Shown here in pieces: positions 31,900-43,664 of a DNA stretch of 64,000 bases. How positions within the stretch are numbered: the first letter of the stretch is position 1; the number at the start of each line of letters is the position of its first letter. The stretch spans positions 1,152,947 to 1,216,946 of the forward strand of contig JAJEKV010000063.1 in NCBI GenBank assembly GCA_021234155.1, read 5' to 3'. The notes under the pieces are model-generated. The model saw only the letters and a program-made list of their open reading frames with translations, was not told where the DNA came from and did not search any database. The position numbers and the translations under genes were made by a program. Origin of the DNA: Isoetes taiwanensis (taxonomy: Eukaryota > Streptophyta > Lycopodiopsida > Isoetales > Isoetaceae).

Positions 31900-34800
31900 A
31901 TGGCGCTCCCTGATACCGGCCTGGAGGCAATCACACGTTTAGCATTGGACTTTCGGCCTGATGAATTCCAAAACAGTGTTCCAGATTTGTTGGATGTCAA
32001 TGCAACACGGGAAATATCAGCGTGAAGATTCGGTTTCCTCCGCAATTTACAAGAAATTGGATGCAGAGAGAAAGAGAGAATCTGGTCGGAATAAGATGAG
32101 GAAAGCGGCGGTTGAGCGGGAGGATCGAGCACGAGACGCCTTGCAAGAAATAGCCAAACTTGTAGTTGATTACTTCAACAAGCTCACCAAAAAGCATTCA
32201 CCGAACTCAAGGCCGATGTGATGAAGAGGGTGGTTCATCACCACCGAAATGGAAATCTCGAACACGGAATTTTGCCAAATCCAAAGGAGTGCAAGGCGTG
32301 GGGGTCTTTGCTCAACAACTTGAAAAACAGACAATGGCAACCACAAAGAGGCAAAGGAACCATGATATTTGGAGAGCCGAACCTCGAAGCGATGATGGCT
32401 TCTTCCACAAAATCGAGATGCAATTCCACTATGGCGGGGCTGTTAGGTACATCTAATTCTTGCTTTCATGCACTGTGCTTCTTCATGCTTTTAAGTGCTT
32501 GTATCTTTGAGTGATCTTTGGCTGGGATATGTTCATTGATTAATGTGCAATATTTCTTATGATAGGTTGCAAGAGGCCAACAATTGCAAGCTCTTTGCAT
32601 TAAGAAAAATCGGAAGCCGATCCTTGGAAATGGTCCGTGGTCTTGCTTCCAAAGGAGGTTGAGGTGCGATTCTCTCACCCCCTTGCAAGCAAAGCATATG
32701 AAGTGGAAACAAAATAGCGAGTCTCTCCTTGCAAGAAAGATGTTGTGAACACTTTGTTGGAGAGTCGGGGCTTCGAATTTCTTATCCCTTGCACCTTATG
32801 GAGGTCACACGGGTATAAGTTTCCATACAATTTTTTTTGCTATTATTGCATAAATATTTCTAACCAACGGCCACCATTCAGTTTGCAGCTATTTCAACAA
32901 TACAAAAGGCACATCCCGAACACACCGGTTTGCTTAAAGGCTTTTCGAGAAGTTGAAGCCTATTTATGTAAAGAAAGTATCAAAGAAAAGAAACACATTT
33001 GTTGCATATACCATATGAAGTTGAGTATGCGGGGTATACGAATGCATTAAGGTCGTGGCTGGATTTCATGGTGAAGAGTGCAAGTGCACTGCGAGGTCTG
33101 TGGACTGGTGAGAAGTGTCCGCCGACCAACATCACGTATGACTCAACCCAATGAGCTCACGGAGGGTGTGGTTTGCAACAAGAGCGAGGGTGAAGAATGG
33201 TATAAACATGACCGCTTGATGCAAGCAATGTCGAAGTGTGGCATAAAAGTCTTCCTATATGTCCAAGAGAAAGAGAGAATCATGAGTTCTTGCTTGAATG
33301 GAAGGCGTTTGAAAAGGTAATACTCTCTTTATTGCATCTTTGAAACATGCCGATATGTCTTTGTCATCCATTTGAATTTTGCTTTTGTGCTTTCAACTTG
33401 CGCTAATCTTACGTTTTTATGCTCTGAGACCTTATTCACAGATTCAAAGTGGAGACGAAGAAGCCGATGGAGTTGGCTAGCGTTACCAAGGAGGTGCGGT
33501 GGCGGCGTTGAAAGAAAAGAGCCAATGCCACCAAGAAGGGAAACAAAAGTAAGAAATCCAAGGTATTTGGTGGGACCACGACTGAAGGCTGAAACATAAG
33601 TTGAGAAGAAGGGAAACAAAAGTAAGAAATCCAAGGTAGCTGGTGGGACCACGACTTTGAAGTCGCAACACAAGTTGAGAAGAAGGGAAACAAAAGTAAG
33701 AAATCCAAGGAAGCTAGTGGGACACAGTCACGAAGCTGCGGCACAAAGGCGAGACCTCAAATGGCAAGGAAAAAAAAGAAAGGACCAAAGCCGGTCCTTA
33801 GATTGTCTTACAAGAGAACGGCAGTGAAAGATTTCATTTCATATCTGTGTTCCACATTGAAGATATTCGTGCCACACAATTACAGGGCTAGATGGCAGGC
33901 CATGCAATTCAGGAGTTGCCTGGGCAATATCCAAGATGGCACCATTGTTTTCTGTAATTAATTTTGCAGAGAATTACAGCATAAAAGTACAAAGGGAGGT
34001 TCAAAGCCAGCATTGGCACAATGACCAGATAACAATTCTCGTCCACATCACATTATAGGATGGACATCGGTTAAGGATCGAAAAACTATTGAAGGAAACC
34101 CATTTTTACTTGAGTGATGACAAGATTCATGACAGTCTTTTTGTGCAGCACTGTCTTAGAAAGCACAATTCATGGCTTGTATCAAATGGTGTAGATTTCT
34201 CCAGGCATATAGTTTGGTCAGATGGTTGTTCTAGCCAATTCAAATCTACCCGGCCATTCTATTTCCTACCAAGATATCACCATGAGCTAGGGAAGGAAAT
34301 AGTATGGAATTTCTTTAGGACAGCCCATGGTAAGGGAGAGCACGATGGGCAAAGGGGGTCCTTAAAGGGGCATTCACTAGAGAGCGCTCAAGTATGATGG
34401 GGTGAGATTTAGGGTCTTCTGGTGATGCTGTGGTCGCAACTTCGTTGGAATGAAGGTACCAACAACGGGGACATCAAAAGGTATTATGCTTTCATCTGCT
34501 TTGTGATACGTTGAGTAGTCTTTGCTTTGTAAAAGCTTTTGTAATGTCTTTGAATAGTGCTTTCATCCGCTTTAAGTCTTTGTCACGTGAGCTAGCTTTG
34601 TAATGTGATGAGTAGTCTTTGTATTATCTTTGTCTGTGGAGTGCAATACTTGTTGTCTCCTTGCAGGTACTACGGGTAATAGGAAAGGATGATGTTGATA
34701 GGATGAGACCCATTTGGATTTGTGCCAAGCTAGAAGGGACCAAGCAAATACACGACATCCAGGATATACTTGGCCAAATCAAGCACAAAGGGTGGCTCAT

Positions 34801-35292
34801 AGAGGTTTAAGTTGTTTACGTGGTAAGCTGTTTGAAAGGAAAGCTGGTCATCTTGTGTGAACAAGCACAAAGTTGAAGAATTGGAAATATGTTATACTAA
34901 AAGCCAGAAAAGTCTACTGGTGAAGGTACTGAAGACGAAATCGATGAGGCATTTTTTGAAGGTGATGGAGAATGGCTTAGTGGAAACATAGAGGAAGGTG
35001 ATAACTTTTTTTGTTGTAGCCGAAGAGGGAAATCAGGGAGAATCAGATTTCTATGTGGTCAAATGTGTTAAGTTTGAGGCATATCCTTGACGGAATTGTC
35101 AAGGATAGGCTGGATCGAACCTTCAATGTGGATGAACATGTGTTGGCTGGTTTGTACTATGCTGTCCAGCCCGATGGTAGTTGGGAGCTACTTGAAGACA
35201 AAGGCCTGACCTTCCAGTACAGTCATCACGTATCAGCTATCAAGAAAGAGATGAATCAGATTCCTGGCACCAACAGATTTTCCCTTGAATAG
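31900..35292 (+). pseudogene. Decayed transposase-like gene (unnamed family)
   Basis: Likely start MALPDTGLEAITRLALDFRP at 31900. Charged coil YKKLDAERKRESGRNKMRKA follows in another frame. A Cys-containing region (VHCEVCGLVRSV) and ECKAWGSLLNNLKNRQW come next, then a Lys-rich tandem repeat, then a core in about 33961-34400: FAENYSIKVQREVQSQHW, IVWSDGCSSQFKSTRPFYFL and FFRTAHGKGEHDG. The last three blocks resemble an unnamed, transposase-like family known to me from animal gene models (FAENY, SDGC-QFK, HGKG-DG); I cannot give a Pfam name. The C-terminal part includes HILDGIVKDRLDRTFNVDEH and ends at 35292. At least two frameshifts and an in-frame stop (about 34053) break it. It ends 347 bp from the stop of the convergent RING/FCP1-like gene. 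Confidence 0.5.
33533..33740 (+). repeat. 73/74-bp tandem repeat, three copies
   Basis: Units begin AAGAAGGGAAACAAAAGTAA at 33533, 33606 and 33680. In one frame each encodes a Lys/Ser-rich stretch (KKGNKSKKSK). Since the period is 73 then 74, frame is not kept across copies. It lies within the decayed transposase-like gene before the FAENY block. Confidence 0.85.
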
Positions 35293-35638
35293 GCTACTCA
35301 CCAGATGATCCTTGACAGTCTTCCATATGAAGGTTGAATATGCTTTGACCTAGTTGTTTTATCATTTTAACAGGTCTGTGGTTACTTGTTTACTTGTCTC
35401 AAATTTTGATGATTGTATTGGAGACAATGTTTGTGAGACAAAGTTTGTAGTATTGGACTGCTGTATTGGAGTATTTCTGTATTGGAGACAATGCTTGTAG
35501 TATTGGAGAGTAAGCTTGATATATATTACAGAAAATTGTACACTCAAGATTAGAGACATCACTCAAGATTACTCAATACTCAAGATAGCACAAAGGAATC
35601 ATACATATATTACAAAAGGGTAGTGTACAATGGTTATT

Positions 35639-38600
35639 TCATGAGTCATTAAAGTTTTGAGAGTTATGCTCGTCGCCAGGAAGGGTGCCCAGCAACTGCC
35701 TTTCTACTTCTACTGGAGCATTCAGGATATAGTAGGCCGAGACAAGGTAGTTGTTGAGACAGTAATCCAGCACTGCAGTTGTCTCCTCTTCCAGCCTTGC
35801 ATCAGTGATGTCTATTTGTGAGATTGTTTCCTGTACTGTATGAGAAGACAAGTAATCCAATGCTGGACACACCCTGGTCTGCAAAAAGTTGTCCTCTTCT
35901 TGCCCCTTGAAAGGCATAACAGGAACGGTTGTGTATGCAGGGTTTAGAAACCCTTTGTGTAGGCTGTCATCTACCAAGAAAATCATACCATGATATTGAG
36001 GAAAATCCTCAAGTACAACCTTCAACTCCTTGAAAAAAAGTTGCTTTGTTGTGCTGGTTGGATGCTCGCATGCAAAGCAATGCTCTTGACCATACACCTT
36101 CAAGAATTTGGTCTGCAAATTTGGGAACAATGCATCCACCATGTCCCTTGTATTCCGAAGTAGAGAAGCACTCCAGATCACAATATCAAACCTCTGCAGT
36201 GCCCACTCCACAAACTCATGATACCCTGGTCTGCAAATGAGGTACTTACTTGCAGTTTCTTTTACAACATGGTTCGTTTGTGGTGGAGGCAAGAATTTAT
36301 GGTTCAATCTCCTCTGTTGTGTCTGTGCCAGCACACCATTTATGTCAAGCACCATCAACTTCCGTCTGGATGTCCATCCCTCGACGTTTGCAACCACTGT
36401 CAATGTGTGCTGCATCGTGCTTGTCTGTGCTGCGATGTGTGCTGGACTCTGCTGGGACGTGCTATCGAAAGGTGCTGGACGTTTCTGCGACCTGCTGGAC
36501 TCTGCTTTATCTTTGCTACCAGATGATGGAGAGTGCTGATAGCCATAGTTAGATACATCTGCAGTAGTATCTCCCTGCCCCCAATGTATGGGTGTTTCCT
36601 GGCTATCAGTAACCCTTGCAGTGACCTGTCTTGTTCTCCTGCATGCAAGGATGAGCTCCAATTACCAACTGAAATTTGTAGAGAATACACATTTTGAAAT
36701 ATAACAGGATAACAGGCACCTTTTGTATGTTAGAGTTTGTGCCAAGTGAAATAAGACAAGAAAAATAACTGCTTGAACCTAAATATTGGATTGCACCTTT
36801 TATATGTAAGAGGTTGTTTTGGCACTTTGGTTTCTTCATTTTCTGTCTGGGTTCTCTCACTATCTTCATCTTCTGTATCACTAAGTACCACTTGTGTATG
36901 CCTTCTCCTTCTGCAGGCAAATGCATATTGATCCCTAGGTTGAAACTCCAAACAAATTTTACAAGGACACAATGGGGGAAAATAAATATATTATGGTATT
37001 AAACAAAAACCTTTTAACTGCTCATTATGGTATTAAACAAAAACCTTTTAACTGCTCGTTTTGGTGAGTTTTGTGCAATCAAAATTGGGCCTGAAACAAG
37101 TATGGGAAAATTACATTAGACTGGGGGTTTCTTCCCTAGTGCGACGTCTATAGGCACGTCCTCATCAACCGAATCATCGACTCACCCGCGACCGTCGGGT
37201 TCTCAGAACATTTTGGTCCTTGACCTTGTGAGCCTTGTGCATCGGGCCACAACCTTGTTGACCTGCTTCTCCACATCTTCAATATCCTTGTCTGACCCTG
37301 CATCAACAGTGTTAGAGGAGGCCTTTGTAGAGGCAGCTGCAGAATTTGGAACTATAGTGTATTTGTGAACTTCATCAGAACTACTAGAATCTGCTTTGGA
37401 CCGTGTTGGTGTCTTCAACACTGTGCTTTCAGTCTTTCGCATTGTCTTTCTTTGGCCTTGACTCTTCTTTGCCGGTAATCTCTGAGGCACTTCTAATGTT
37501 CCCAATTCAGGAAACAGGCGTGTACCCTTTTTGGCTGTTCTTGCTTGTGGAGTTCGAGTCCTTGTAGACTTGTGTCCGGGGGTCCTTTTACTAAGAGGTG
37601 TTTTAACACGCTTCTTTTTCTCATTCTTTATGCGGAGTTGTAGCTACCACCTCATCTATGTCAATTGTCTCAACTATGTGTTTGTCTTTGCCCCAAACAT
37701 ATAAGGGTTCTGCTTATTTGTCTTCCCCAATTCCTCCACTAAGCTTCTTTGGAACTGTTTCTGAGCATTCAAGGCAGTGTGTCTTCTCCAAAAGCAAAGT
37801 GGTGCAGCTGACATGATATACGTGGCCACATTTTAGCTTCAGACTAAGGGTGTAATCATCCTGGAATGCGAGCCCGCATGTGAAGCATCTCTCCTCATCT
37901 CCAATTGGCAACCTGAATGGCACAGGATAGATGCTCACAAGCTGGCCAGCTCTCTTTGTAAGTTCCCTGAGCCTGTTGACATTCTGTAAATGCTGCTGGG
38001 CCTTTGCAAGCTGCACTTCATTGTTTGCAACCTCTACAGTGGCCACCTATTGAACTATCCCGTCATCTACTGGGCCACCCCCCATTTCAACAAGGGTTTT
38101 GAGCATGTACTCTGCCATGTCTTTCTCTCTCTCTAAGCTCGATGCTTCAGAGGAGGCACCGAAAGATCAGAACCTGTCAGGGCTTGAAGACGTGAGATGT
38201 TGTCTTTTATTTTCTGCAACTGGACAACTAGCTCCTTCTTGGAGACTAAATCAGCCTGTTGCGTGTTTAGGGTTTTCTGCAAAGCTTTGCACATGACTTC
38301 GTGCGTGATATGTTCTCCCCATAAGCCGCCGTAAAGCTGTTGGGCACATTACAACGCTCTAATGGACGGCCTCCCTTCTAATTTAATACCGATTGCCTCC
38401 ACGAAACTTGCCTTTACGCTATGCTTTCGGTGTTGTGGTTTCTTCGAGATTTTTGGTCTCTCGCTCACGCTTCTTTGGAGCTTCTTTGGTGGGTTCACAT
38501 TTTACCTTGCTGCTTTGTAGGCTCTACTCTTTCTTTGCAAAGGCCGCCCAATTAACCTTGAACTTCTCACGGATCTGCTTTGCTCTCTGGCGGTTATTGA

Positions 38601-39033
38601 ATGCAAATAGGTATGATCTTGTCTTTCTAACTTCTCTGTTCTTCAATCCGCAGGGCATATTTTGCTCGAAGTTCAATTAGAGCTTCTTAATTGCTCTGGC
38701 CTTACCTTGTCAATAGAAGTTTTGCGGGAATGACCCCGTTGGTATCCCAAACTTCATTGTACTCTGCTGCGGATATGAGGTGCATTGAAATTGAGAGGGA
38801 TGAACGCCCTCGTTTTGAGACCCGCATACGCATGGAAGTCTTCTTCGGTTCGGCAATCAGCCAGTCCAGGTCTTAAGGGAACGTTTCTTCCGGCACGAAG
38901 AATGCAAGAAAATCGAATTAACGGGGACCCTAAACCCATAGAAATTTTGTTTAGCCTGCTTTTTTCTTACCCGGCGCATGGCCTCCGTTGGAATTACTGC
39001 TTGAGCGGGCGGATCAATCACCTTCTTTACCAT
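35639..39033 (-). CDS. Coiled-coil / RING-like / FCP1-like (HAD) protein, multi-exon, copy 2
   Basis: Minus strand, proposed start ATG 39033 (MVKKVIDPPAQAVIPTEAMR). Exons are visible as coding blocks: NNRQRAKQIREKFKVNWAAF (about 38610); a coil KKELVVQLQKIKDNISRL (about 38220); a RING-H2-like finger CFTCG, KCGHVYHVSC, HCLECSE (37714-37920); a basic linker (37505-37203, KKSQGQRKTMRKTES); an acidic exon 36910-36797 (SDTEDEDSERTQTENEE); and the last exon 36638-35639. The last exon has the FCP1-like motifs VLDINGVLAQ (D-x-N), IVIWSASLLRN and MIFLVDDSLHKGF. The 36910-36797/36638 junction is in phase and GT-AG. A frameshift (about 38135) and an in-frame stop (about 38047) lie between coil and RING, so a pseudogene or missed splice is possible. 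The part order equals that of the gene at 1216-5159. Confidence 0.65.
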
Positions 39034-39351
39034 GGTTGATCTGTTTGTTTATTGTGAAAATCCGAGAGCACGAATTCGGGGGTTGCTTGGCCGGAGTAGA
39101 GAAAGTTGGGGAAGAGAGATTTGGAAAACTCAAATTCGAAAGTTAGTTTGTCTCATTGGTTCACATTGAGGGGTCGATTCATTACCGTGGCGGTAAATAG
39201 GTAATGATTGTATAAACGGGTACGGGCTAGACGACTAGACGAGCAGAAAATAGGTGGTACTATATAGGTGAAGGGTGGGAAAAAAATGTATGAAGGGTGG
39301 AAAAAAATGTATTGCGGAGGCTCTCTTAAAACTTTGTCCTCGCAGGCTCGT
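39034..39351 (-). promoter_or_regulatory. 5' flank of RING/FCP1-like copy 2
   Basis: About 320 bp upstream of the proposed start, before a retroposed insert. It includes the near-palindrome ATTACCGTGGCGGTAAA (about 39180) and an 18-bp duplication around AGGGTGGGAAAAAAATGTAT (39273-39311). No definite promoter element. Confidence 0.3.
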
Positions 39352-39366
39352 AACATCGATCTTTCT

Positions 39367-40483
39367 GAGATATGCTATAGCTGACGGGGGCGAAGGATGT
39401 TTCTTGGCGCAGCCCTTAGTGCCTGCGGCTAGGGCGGCAGCAGAGGAAGGAGGCCGCCCTCCTCTCCTCTCTTTAAAGATCGCTGCGGAGACCTTCTTGC
39501 AGATCAAAGACCAAACCGGTGCTAGTGGGGTTTTTGCCGGTGCTCCAGACGATTTTGCCTTCAAAGAATTTGCAGATCAGATTTTGAAGCAGCTTCAAGG
39601 CGGTCTTTTGGATTCAGGCTGGTAAGCCACTAACGTGGCATTTTTGCTCTCAATCTTTAGAAGAATGATGATTTATATCACACCGAAAGGGCGTAGAGTC
39701 TATAAGGTGGAGCGAAATTTAAGCAGAATCTTTAAAGAAAGCAGCTTAGGGTCTTTTCGGCGGTCTTTCTAGTTGGATTTTCGGATCATTTGGTTTTTTT
39801 CCCCTCCTCTTGCTCTTTCTTGCTAGCAGAAAGATCTGGAGGTGTTTTTCTTGGAAGAAGTTGAGTAAATTCTTGATCTCAGATTACAGTTTTATAACAG
39901 AATGTTGGGTTATTTGAGATTGCCGAGCTAGGGATCTATTGTGCCAGGCTGATGCTTCCATATCAAGACCAGATATCATGAGCCAGGATTTTAGGGAGAG
40001 TTCTGGTGGCTGGGCTGTGTGTCTAGCCAGTTACAGGTCGGCTGTTTCGGTCGGTAATTTGCTGGCGCACCCCGACAATGCAGCATCTCCTTTTGATCTC
40101 ACATACGGTAATAAAATTGTATAATTTGATCATAGTTTGAAGTATGGGATTCCCTGAGCAGATGAGGAGGCTCATTGGGTTACTCTTCATCTCTTTCCAT
40201 CTTCATTTCTAGTTTTGCAAGAGGTTTTTGGAGCATTCAAGATTTGTTTGTAGCTGTGGAAAATGGGTACTTGGCTCCTATAGTACTCTGTTTAATTGAG
40301 ACAGAAGAAGAGGTTGAGAGAGGCTCATGTGTTCTTTAGTTACAGACATGATTCAGATCCAGATGGGATCCTTTGTACTTAACTTATATCTGATCCATAG
40401 AGGGATCTCTGTATTGTAATTCTTCCTATCTGATTAATACAGAAACTTCTTTCCTTCAAAAAAAAAAAAAAAAAAAAAAAAAA
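39367..40483 (+). mobile_element. Retroposed insert with poly(A) and 15-bp target duplications
   Basis: AACATCGATCTTTCT stands at 39352-39366 and again at 40484-40498, right after a 28-nt A run (40458-40485). Joining the flanks restores plain sequence. Inside is a short open part ending FKEFADQILKQLQGGLLDSG (39625), which is like a LINE ORF1 start, and a 3' UTR-like end (TTCTGTATTGTAATTCTTCC-type text). No RT or endonuclease is present. It is best read as an internally deleted, LINE-mobilised element. Confidence 0.85.
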
Positions 40484-40684
40484 AACATCGATCTTTCTTG
40501 GAAAAACACAGCTACAATTTCCTCTTAGAAAAAATGGGCAGAAAACCCTTGAATGCCGAAAAAAGGTTTAATGCAAGATTCTGCTCGTAAACAGGAATAG
40601 GTATTCCATGTACTTTCGAATGCAAGAGCTTGGCAATTTTTGAAAAACACAGCAAGAAGAACGTTTGCCCCTAAGCAATGCGAC

Positions 40685-43013
40685 TTTTTTTTTTTTTTTT
40701 TGAAGAATATAGGAATATATTAAACCACTAGAATGTGATCAAGTACAATGATAAGTGTGGTGCTAAGAAATGAAGTGCCCATCATGATTCACAATCTGTA
40801 GGAATGTCGACCAAATTTCCCGTTTAACTGTGCCAGACAAGCTTGAGACTTGGTAAGCCTGCCACAACTTATGCCTCAAGATCGGAACCAACCGCAAAGG
40901 GCTAAGCTTTGCGATGCGGAAGATCTTCGCTCTCCGTCTTTTTCCAAATCAACCACGAAGCCAAGCTCGCGATAAATGGAGCGCTTCTTTGCTTGGCCAC
41001 TTGACCAACCGCTAGGAAAGACTCCCATGAGAAGCTTCGATCGCACGGTGAAGACCCAAAGAGGGCTCTCACCCGGGACCAAGCTGCTCCTACCTCGTGC
41101 ATAGGACAAAGCGGTGCTCAATGGTCTCTCGGGCCTCCCACATAGAGGGCATGTTTCCGCTACGAGGCTTGAACACGTGTACTCGGACATTCACCCCGAG
41201 GCTAGGTGCAAGATCGCCATAGAAGGGTGCATGGATTTTAGGAGGAGGCAATGTATTCCACACCCACTTCCACATGGCGGGCCACTTACTCCCCTGGAAG
41301 CTTAAGTGACCACTTATCCGGCGGCAATGTGTCTGGCGCTAGAAGCCCATAAGCCGATGCTACAAACCGAGATGCATCAAGTCCACTATATCGACTTCCA
41401 AACGCGATTGACTTGAGAAGACAAGCGCAATGGAATAGCATTCGCAATTCCGCCCAAGTCCGAATGTCCCAAAGCAGAAGGCCAAATCGATCCCTAAAAA
41501 CTCCCCGGGCCGGATGACCCTCCCAATACCGATCCACGGATGGATGTTACCCCTGTAGCAATCCATCGCTGGCCGAAAATACACCGGGTGTAGGGAAGAG
41601 GCCAAGGGAGATGCAGAATCCAAGGGTACCCAAAGAAAGGGCGATGAGGCTACCATACACCTGCTAGGGTCCAATGAAAAGAGAACCTTGACCACCTTCC
41701 AGGCCTTGAGGAGGCCTTTAAGAAAAGGCGAAGCATGAGGAAATGGCCGCAAATCAATGTTGTTAAATACTTTGCATACCATACGGGTAGCATACGTTTT
41801 TTAAGTTTTTTTTAAGTTTTTTATTTTTGGTTTTTAAAATCTTAGAATACGTTAACTTAATAATATAACAACTAACATAAAGGTTTAGCTTATTATCATA
41901 CTAGAGGTAGATAGAAGAGAAATGAATATAGGTAAAAAAGAATTATTTGAAGCAGCTATACCTTTGGAACGGTTTTGGTTCACTTCCTGCTTCTATTTAT
42001 CATTTATGGCAGTAAGATCTTCAGAAGCAATATAGAAAAAAAAGAATCGAAATAAAATTAGTTGTAAAAGAAGAAGAATGGAAAAGTTACCTTGGTCGAT
42101 TTGGTTTTGGATTGGGCAAGAAGCTGTTTCTGGTTTGCATGGTGCAATAAAACCTTTCTTTCATTGAGCAAAAAACCAAAACCCTGGTTCTACATGCATT
42201 CCGCATGTTTCTACATGCATGCGGCCGCTCATAGTTCCAAAATCTTGTTTGCTAGACTAGAAAATCTAAATGAAAGTCATTCGAGGCATTAGTAATGGTT
42301 TTTTTTTTTTACATTTTTTGATAACCCCCGATGGTTGCAAACGTTTAGAAAACGTAGGGGTTTTTTAAGAAGTACTCTATGGTTAAAAACGGGGTTTTTT
42401 AACAACACTGCCGCAAATCCTCAAACAGAGCCCACGGCAACTGAGCCGGAATTGCTGGCTTCCTAAACACAATAGAGTGGCGTAGTGACTGTGCCAACAG
42501 AGCCAATCCTGGGGATTGTTGCTCCTGCAACAACTGCCAGATGAATTTCGACACCAGAACCTTCGTGTGCAAGGACACGTCAAGCATACCTAAGCCCCCC
42601 GCCTTTCTGGGACGCACACACTTCCACCATGCGACCTTCACTGTAGCCCCCTCCTGATTTCCTCCCCAAACAAAATTGCGAATGGTGTCATCCAACTCCT
42701 TAACCACACTTTCTGGCGCAAGTATGCAGGAGGCTGCGTAGACATGAGTGCTACAGAGCACTGACTTGGCTATCAGAATCCTACCAGCCATGGTGAGTTT
42801 ACTTCCCCTCCACCAGTTCAGATGCTGCTTAAGATTCTGTAATGTCTCCGCGCATTGCGATAACGTAGATCCAACCCAATCACTGCCATAATCACAGAGA
42901 TCCAATGCCCCTAAGAAATCTGTCGTTTCAAAAATCCACTCATTACGACAAAGCAAGGGGAAAGTTTTCCTGAAGAAGAGGGAAATGACCGGAAAATCTA
43001 TTTTTGGCTTCCA
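40685..43013 (-). mobile_element. L1-like LINE, poly(A), split by a DNA transposon
   Basis: A 17-nt T run (40685-40701) is the poly(A) tail on the minus strand. Coding blocks: post-RT segment 43013-42410 (LNWWRGSKLTMAGRILIAKS, IRNFVWGGNQEGATVKVAWW, GGLGMLDVSLHTKVLVSKFI, QLPWALFEDLR), continuing at 41745 (PFPHASPFLKGLLKAWKVVK) and ending in a zinc-like zf-RVT region (MWKWVWNTLPPPKIHAPFYG, 41275). The RT core is missing upstream of 43013, where an LTR-like sequence starts. Same family as the LINE at 27653. Confidence 0.85.
41756..42409 (+). mobile_element. 654-bp non-autonomous DNA transposon with TIRs and 10-bp TSD
   Basis: GCCGCAAATC flanks it at 41746-41755 and 42410-42419. Its ends are inverted: AATGTTGTTAAA on the left, TTTAACAACACT on the right (11 of 12 match). 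Removal rejoins the LINE coding frame exactly (FEDLR then PFPHASP). TSD length of 9-11 would suit a Mutator-like element; the TIR is short for that, so superfamily is open. No transposase inside. Confidence 0.85.
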
Positions 43014-43015
43014 AA

Positions 43016-43664
43016 TGTAACATCCAGAAAAGGGCACATCGGCGTTACCCAAAAACCCCAAAAACATTTTAAGTAGGCCTAAGTATATGGGAATAAAACA
43101 AAATTGTAATTAACATTTTAGGCCTGGATTGCACAGAATCTCTACAGGTTTTATCTTATAAATAAGTTATGATCACAAACATCTTCGTAATAAACAAGGA
43201 TCATATTCATAGTTCAAATTCTTAAAATAAAATATATAATAGATTCATCTCTGAATAGCCACAACCGATCTGCGCACAGATGCAAAAATGTCTAAGAAAT
43301 CTTCTGGCAGACTGGCCGTGTCTTCAATCTCATGGAATGATGGACGAATTGGTTCCTGCTCCAGAATGCTAGTTGGTTGCTTAATCCACTTAAAACCTGG
43401 TCGGCCTTGATCAGATCTATCTCCATTCATCTTTAAACAATCTCCACCATTCGATCTCCAATAACTTACATGGCCTTCCAAATCATGCCACCTCATCACA
43501 ACTCTAACCATTGTTAAAATATTATATAAGGACTTTTATATCCCTTCAAGTCCATAAGTTCTACAACTACACTAAAAAATGACAACACTCCACCTTTTCA
43601 CACTTTACAATAACAATATGACATGGAAATGCTTCCTTAAGCATGATTTGCCCCAAATGTTACA
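43016..43664 (+). mobile_element. Candidate solo LTR
   Basis: Begins TGTAACAT (43016) and ends ATGTTACA (43664), an 8-bp perfect inverted terminus of the TG...CA kind. Length 649 bp suits an LTR. No primer site follows or precedes. Flanking bases CCAAA and AACAC do not match, so no target duplication is seen. An 88-codon minus-strand frame inside (43511-43245) is not recognised. Confidence 0.45.

Noticed and set aside
36046-36552. Overlapping plus-strand frames of about 100 codons
   Set aside because: Three frames at once over the last exon of RING/FCP1-like copy 2; shadows of that exon.
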